In this document: one piece after another, positions 5,172 to 8,116 of the stretch
Layout: each line of letters begins with the position of its first letter
Numbering within the stretch: the stretch's first letter is position 1
Source of the DNA: Bacillota bacterium
Lineage (GTDB): Bacteria > Bacillota > Clostridia > Oscillospirales > Ethanoligenentaceae
DNA: 8,116 nucleotides
Reading direction: 5' to 3'
NCBI GenBank assembly: GCA_023391535.1
Contig: JAEWAU010000035.1
Span: 1-8,116 of the forward strand
Made by a program: the position numbers and the translations under genes
The notes under the pieces: model-generated
Database searches by the model: none
What the model was told of the DNA's origin: nothing
Seen by the model: the letters and a program-made list of their open reading frames with translations, nothing else

Positions 5172-5421
5172 TACATGCGAAGCCGGCCGGCCCGCGCCCG
5201 GGCGGGGTTTGTGCGGCCGTTTCCTCCGTGCGGGGAAACGGCCGGGTTTCCTTTTCCGCGCAAGGGAAAAAACGCCCTGCGCGCGGGACAAGCCGGGGCG
5301 CGGCGGGGATGCCGCGGAGCCGAAATTTGCATGGAAACGCGGCGCTTTGCACAGACGGACGGAACCGCCGCACCCGCGCGGGCGCGCGGCGCGGTTTGGA
5401 TAAAGGAAAGGATGAGCCTTT
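5172..5421 (+). promoter_or_regulatory. Long structured valS leader, possible degenerate T-box
   Basis: The leader forms several clear stems. GGCCGTTTCC/GGAAACGGCC (5215-5224/5234-5243) is a perfect 10-bp hairpin followed by a T-rich stretch (5247-5255). GCGCAAGGG/CCCTGCGC (5258-5266/5275-5282) has one bulge. CGCGGC/GCCGCG lies at 5299-5304/5311-5316. A long final hairpin pairs AACCGCCGC (5363-5371) with a bulged partner at 5386-5396. Just before that hairpin, CGGAACCGC (5360-5368) resembles the T-box core TGGAACCGC found before many Firmicute aminoacyl-tRNA synthetase genes, but has C in place of the essential T. I could not find a specifier loop or AGTA motif. Regulation by RNA structure is plausible; T-box identity is unproven. 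Confidence 0.45.
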
Positions 5422-8058
5422 ATGGCAGAACTCGCGAAGACCTACGAACCCCAGGAGGTGGAGGACCGCATCTACCGCTTCTGGCTCGACGGGGGCTATT
5501 TTCACGCTGAGGCGGACGCAAAGGACGGCGCCGGCTCGCCCAAAACGCCGTATACCATCGTCATTCCGCCCCCGAACATCACGGGGCAGCTCCATATGGG
5601 GCACGCGCTCGACGAAACGCTGCAGGACATCCTCATCCGGTTCCGGCGGATGCAGGGCTATGAGGCGCTGTGGCTGCCCGGTACCGACCACGCCTCCATC
5701 GCTACCGAGGCAAAGATCGTGGCGGCCCTGAAAAAAGAGGGCGTTTCCAAAGAGCAGCTCGGGCGCGAGAAATTCCTCGAACGCGCCTGGGAGTGGAAAA
5801 AACAATACGGCGGGCGCATCGTGGACCAGCTCAAGAAGCTCGGCTCCTCGTGCGACTGGGAGCGCGAGCGCTTCACGCTGGACGAGGGCTGCAGCAAGGC
5901 GGTGCGCGAGGTGTTCGTGCGCCTCTACGAAAAAGGGCTGATCTACCGCGGCGAGCGCATCATCAACTGGTGCCCCGCCTGCAAAACCTCCATTTCGGAC
6001 GCCGAAGTGGAGTATGAGGAGAAGGACGGTTTCTTCTGGCATCTGCGCTACCCCCTCACCGACGGAAGCGGGGAGATCCAGCTTGCCACCACGCGCCCCG
6101 AAACGCTGCTCGGGGATACCGCCGTGGCCGTGCATCCCGACGACCCGCGCTACAAGCACCTGGTGGGCAAAACCGTGCGGCTGCCGCTCGTGGGGCGCGA
6201 GATCCCCATTGTGGCGGACGAATACGTGGAGCGCGATTTCGGCACCGGCGCGGTGAAAATCACCCCGGCGCACGATCCCAACGACTTCGAGGTGGGCCTG
6301 CGCCACCATCTGCCCGTCATCAACGTCCTCAACGAAGACGCAACCGTGAACGAAAACGGCGGCGAATACGCGGGGCTCGACCGCTATGAAGCGCGCAAAA
6401 AGATCGTGGAGGCGCTCGAAGCGGGCGGATTCCTCGTGAAAACCGAGGCCATCAAGCACAACGTGGGCTCGTGCTACCGCTGCCACACCACCGTGGAGCC
6501 GCGCGTTTCCAAACAGTGGTTCGTGAAGATGCAGCCGCTGGCGGAACCGGCCATCCGGGCCGTGCAGGACGGGCGCATCCGCTTTATCCCGGAGCGGTTC
6601 GAGAAAATCTATTTCCACTGGATGGAGAACATCAAGGATTGGTGCATCTCGCGCCAGCTCTGGTGGGGCCACCGCATTCCGGCGTGGTACTGCGCGGACT
6701 GCGGAAAAACCGTTGTGGCGCGCGAAACGCCCGAAACCTGCCCCTACTGCGGCGGAAAACGGCTCGGGCAGGACCCGGACACGCTGGATACCTGGTTTTC
6801 CTCGGCGCTGTGGCCTTTTTCCACGCTCGGCTGGCCGGATAAAACGCCGGAGCTTTCGTATTTTTACCCCACCGACACGCTCGTGACGGGCTACGACATC
6901 ATCTTTTTCTGGGTGGCGCGCATGATCTTTTCGGGCCTCGAGCACATGGGCGAGGTGCCGTTCCGCACCGTGCTCATCCACGGCCTGGTGCGCGACGCGC
7001 AGGGGAGAAAAATGTCCAAATCCCTGGGCAACGGCATCGACCCGCTTCAGGTGATCGAACAGTACGGCGCCGACGCGCTGCGCTTTACGCTGGCCACGGG
7101 CAACAGCCCCGGGAACGACATGCGCTTTTCGAGCGAGAAGGTGGAATCCAGCCGCAATTTCGCCAATAAGATCTGGAACGCTTCGCGGTTTATCCTGATG
7201 AACTGCGAAGGCTTCGACGTGCCCTGCGCGCTGCCCGAAACCCTCGCCACCGAGGATAAGTGGGTGCTGGGCAAATGGAACGCCCTGTGCGCCGCCGTAA
7301 CCGAAAACCTGGAGAAATTTGAGCTGGGGCTCGCCGTGCAGAAGCTCTACGATTTCATCTGGGATATCTTCTGCGACTGGTATATCGAGCTTGCCAAATC
7401 GCGCCTGCAGCAGGGCGGCGAGGCGGCGGCCACCGCGCGGCAGGTGCTCGTGTGGGTGATGACGCGCACGCTCGAGCTGCTGCACCCGTTCATGCCGTTC
7501 ATCACCGAGGAGATCTGGCGCACGCTGCCCCACGGCGAGGGCGAAAGCATCATGCACGCCGCGTGGCCGAAGCCCGACGCCGCCTTGGAGTTCCCCGCCG
7601 AGGAGGCTTCCATGGAGCGCGTGATGACGGCCATCCGTGCCATCCGCAACCGGCGGGCCGAGATGAACGTGCCGCCCACGCGCAAGGCGCACGCCTATAT
7701 TGAAAGCGCTTACGCAGCCGATTTCGAGGCGGGCGCGGCATTCCTGGAACGGCTGGCTTATTGCAGCGGCGTGACGGTGGGCGAGAAGTTCGACCTCGAA
7801 AACGCCGTGCAGATCGTGACAGCGGACGCCCGCGTGTGGATTCCCATGGGCGAGCTGGTGGATCTCGAAAAAGAGAAAGCGCGGCTGGAAAAAGAACTGC
7901 AGAAGGACGAGCAGTTCCTCGCCTCCATCGAGAGGAAGCTCGCGAACGAGGGCTTCGTGGCCAAGGCGCCCGAAAGCGTGGTGGCGGCCGAGCGCGACAA
8001 AGCCGCGAAGCTGCGCGAGAAGATCGCGCTCACGCGCGACAGTCTGGCAAAATTCTGA
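5422..8058 (+). CDS. valS: Valyl-tRNA synthetase
   Basis: Class I aminoacyl-tRNA synthetase of 878 residues, close to the usual bacterial length. It charges tRNA-Val in the cytoplasm and edits misactivated threonine. The Rossmann catalytic core carries the HIGH motif as HMGH (58-61) inside PPPNITGQLHMGHALD, and KMSKS at 530-534. The inserted CP1 editing domain includes LATTRPETLLGDTAVAVHPDD (about 221-241) and HDPNDFEVG (284-292). Cysteine pairs CPAC (184-187) with CYRC (351-354), and CADC (424-427) with CPYC (440-443), are probable zinc sites. Anticodon-binding helices follow from about residue 610. The C-terminal tail (about 812-878) is a charged coiled coil with LEKEKARLEKELQ, the ValS tRNA-binding arm. 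ATG at 5422 has GGAAAGG (5405-5411) ten bases upstream. An out-of-frame ATG at 5412 is too close to that site. It has its own promoter and structured leader; no folC is seen before the window ends. Confidence 0.98.
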   Translation: MAELAKTYEPQEVEDRIYRFWLDGGYFHAEADAKDGAGSPKTPYTIVIPPPNITGQLHMGHALDETLQDILIRFRRMQGYEALWLPGTDHASIATEAKIVAALKKEGVSKEQLGREKFLERAWEWKKQYGGRIVDQLKKLGSSCDWERERFTLDEGCSKAVREVFVRLYEKGLIYRGERIINWCPACKTSISDAEVEYEEKDGFFWHLRYPLTDGSGEIQLATTRPETLLGDTAVAVHPDDPRYKHLVGKTVRLPLVGREIPIVADEYVERDFGTGAVKITPAHDPNDFEVGLRHHLPVINVLNEDATVNENGGEYAGLDRYEARKKIVEALEAGGFLVKTEAIKHNVGSCYRCHTTVEPRVSKQWFVKMQPLAEPAIRAVQDGRIRFIPERFEKIYFHWMENIKDWCISRQLWWGHRIPAWYCADCGKTVVARETPETCPYCGGKRLGQDPDTLDTWFSSALWPFSTLGWPDKTPELSYFYPTDTLVTGYDIIFFWVARMIFSGLEHMGEVPFRTVLIHGLVRDAQGRKMSKSLGNGIDPLQVIEQYGADALRFTLATGNSPGNDMRFSSEKVESSRNFANKIWNASRFILMNCEGFDVPCALPETLATEDKWVLGKWNALCAAVTENLEKFELGLAVQKLYDFIWDIFCDWYIELAKSRLQQGGEAAATARQVLVWVMTRTLELLHPFMPFITEEIWRTLPHGEGESIMHAAWPKPDAALEFPAEEASMERVMTAIRAIRNRRAEMNVPPTRKAHAYIESAYAADFEAGAAFLERLAYCSGVTVGEKFDLENAVQIVTADARVWIPMGELVDLEKEKARLEKELQKDEQFLASIERKLANEGFVAKAPESVVAAERDKAAKLREKIALTRDSLAKF

Positions 8059-8062
8059 ACAA

Positions 8063-8097
8063 AAAGCGCGCCCCCAGTGGGAAGGCGGCGCGCGTTT
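8063..8097 (+). terminator. Possible weak terminator after valS
   Basis: GCGCGCC (8066-8072) pairs with GGCGCGC (8087-8093). Flanking AAA and TTT extend the stem past one bulged G, and an inner CCC/GGG (8073-8075/8079-8081) closes an AGT loop. The T-run is only three bases, so termination would be weak. It starts seven bases after the valS stop. Confidence 0.42.
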
Positions 8098-8116
8098 CAG
8101 TGCCCGGCCGGCCCGG

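Larger units (their letters stand above)
5057..5421. other. Intergenic region between the orphan gene and valS
   Basis: This 365-bp stretch has no convincing gene. It holds a GC hairpin (5111-5130), the valS promoter (5136-5165) and a structured leader of about 250 nt. Open frames here are rich in Arg, Pro and Gly with no family resemblance and no valine run, so a valine-rich attenuator leader peptide is not supported. Confidence 0.65.

Noticed and set aside
5175..5510. Possible leader peptide starting at the ATG at 5175, just after the valS promoter
   Set aside because: It would be almost leaderless, has no ribosome binding site, contains no valine run and overlaps the valS start in another frame. 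A peptide-type valine attenuator is not supported.
5059..7692. Minus-strand open frame of nearly 880 codons opposite valS
   Set aside because: It is antisense to a complete valyl-tRNA synthetase, has low-complexity basic composition and no family motif. It is explained by codon bias.

Overview
This is a GC-rich window of about 8.1 kb made of core housekeeping genes. DapL-type lysine/meso-diaminopimelate (DAP) synthesis, strong AGGAGG-type ribosome binding sites, TTG and GTG starts, near-consensus sigma-A promoters and an M14C-like peptidoglycan-peptide peptidase together suggest a high-GC anaerobic Firmicute of the Oscillospiraceae/Ruminococcaceae kind. That placement is inference from gene content and style, not a measured assignment.

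Layout, left to right. Positions 1-170 hold no gene, but contain a near-perfect plus-strand promoter and a terminator-like hairpin on the minus strand. A minus-strand gene (171-1106) encodes a cytoplasmic M14 zinc peptidase of the gamma-D-glutamyl-meso-DAP endopeptidase type. A 229-bp divergent intergenic region separates it from a tight plus-strand operon: nudF (ADP-ribose pyrophosphatase), dapF (DAP epimerase, TTG start) and dapL (LL-DAP aminotransferase, GTG start). The operon ends at a strong intrinsic terminator (4037-4082). Next comes a lone gene (4301-5056) for a three-part protein: a short N-terminal segment, a repetitive Ala/Pro/Gly linker and a helical C-terminal domain. Its layout recalls small proteins of Clostridiales prophages. 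Last is valS (5422-8058), preceded by a TTGACA-18-TATAAT promoter and a structured untranslated leader of about 250 nt, and followed by a weak terminator-like hairpin at the right edge.

How the genes fit together. DapL makes LL-DAP from tetrahydrodipicolinate in one step, and DapF epimerises it to meso-DAP for peptidoglycan and lysine. The divergent peptidase is predicted to cleave DAP-containing muropeptides, so synthesis and possible recycling of the same residue sit side by side. NudF and ValS are general housekeeping functions.

No clearly new multi-gene system is visible. The items most worth a second look are the repeat-linker orphan protein with its stem-loop leader, the valS leader (which carries a degenerate T-box-like stretch), the antisense-pointing promoter at 98-126, and the arginine-to-histidine change in the peptidase active-site motif.
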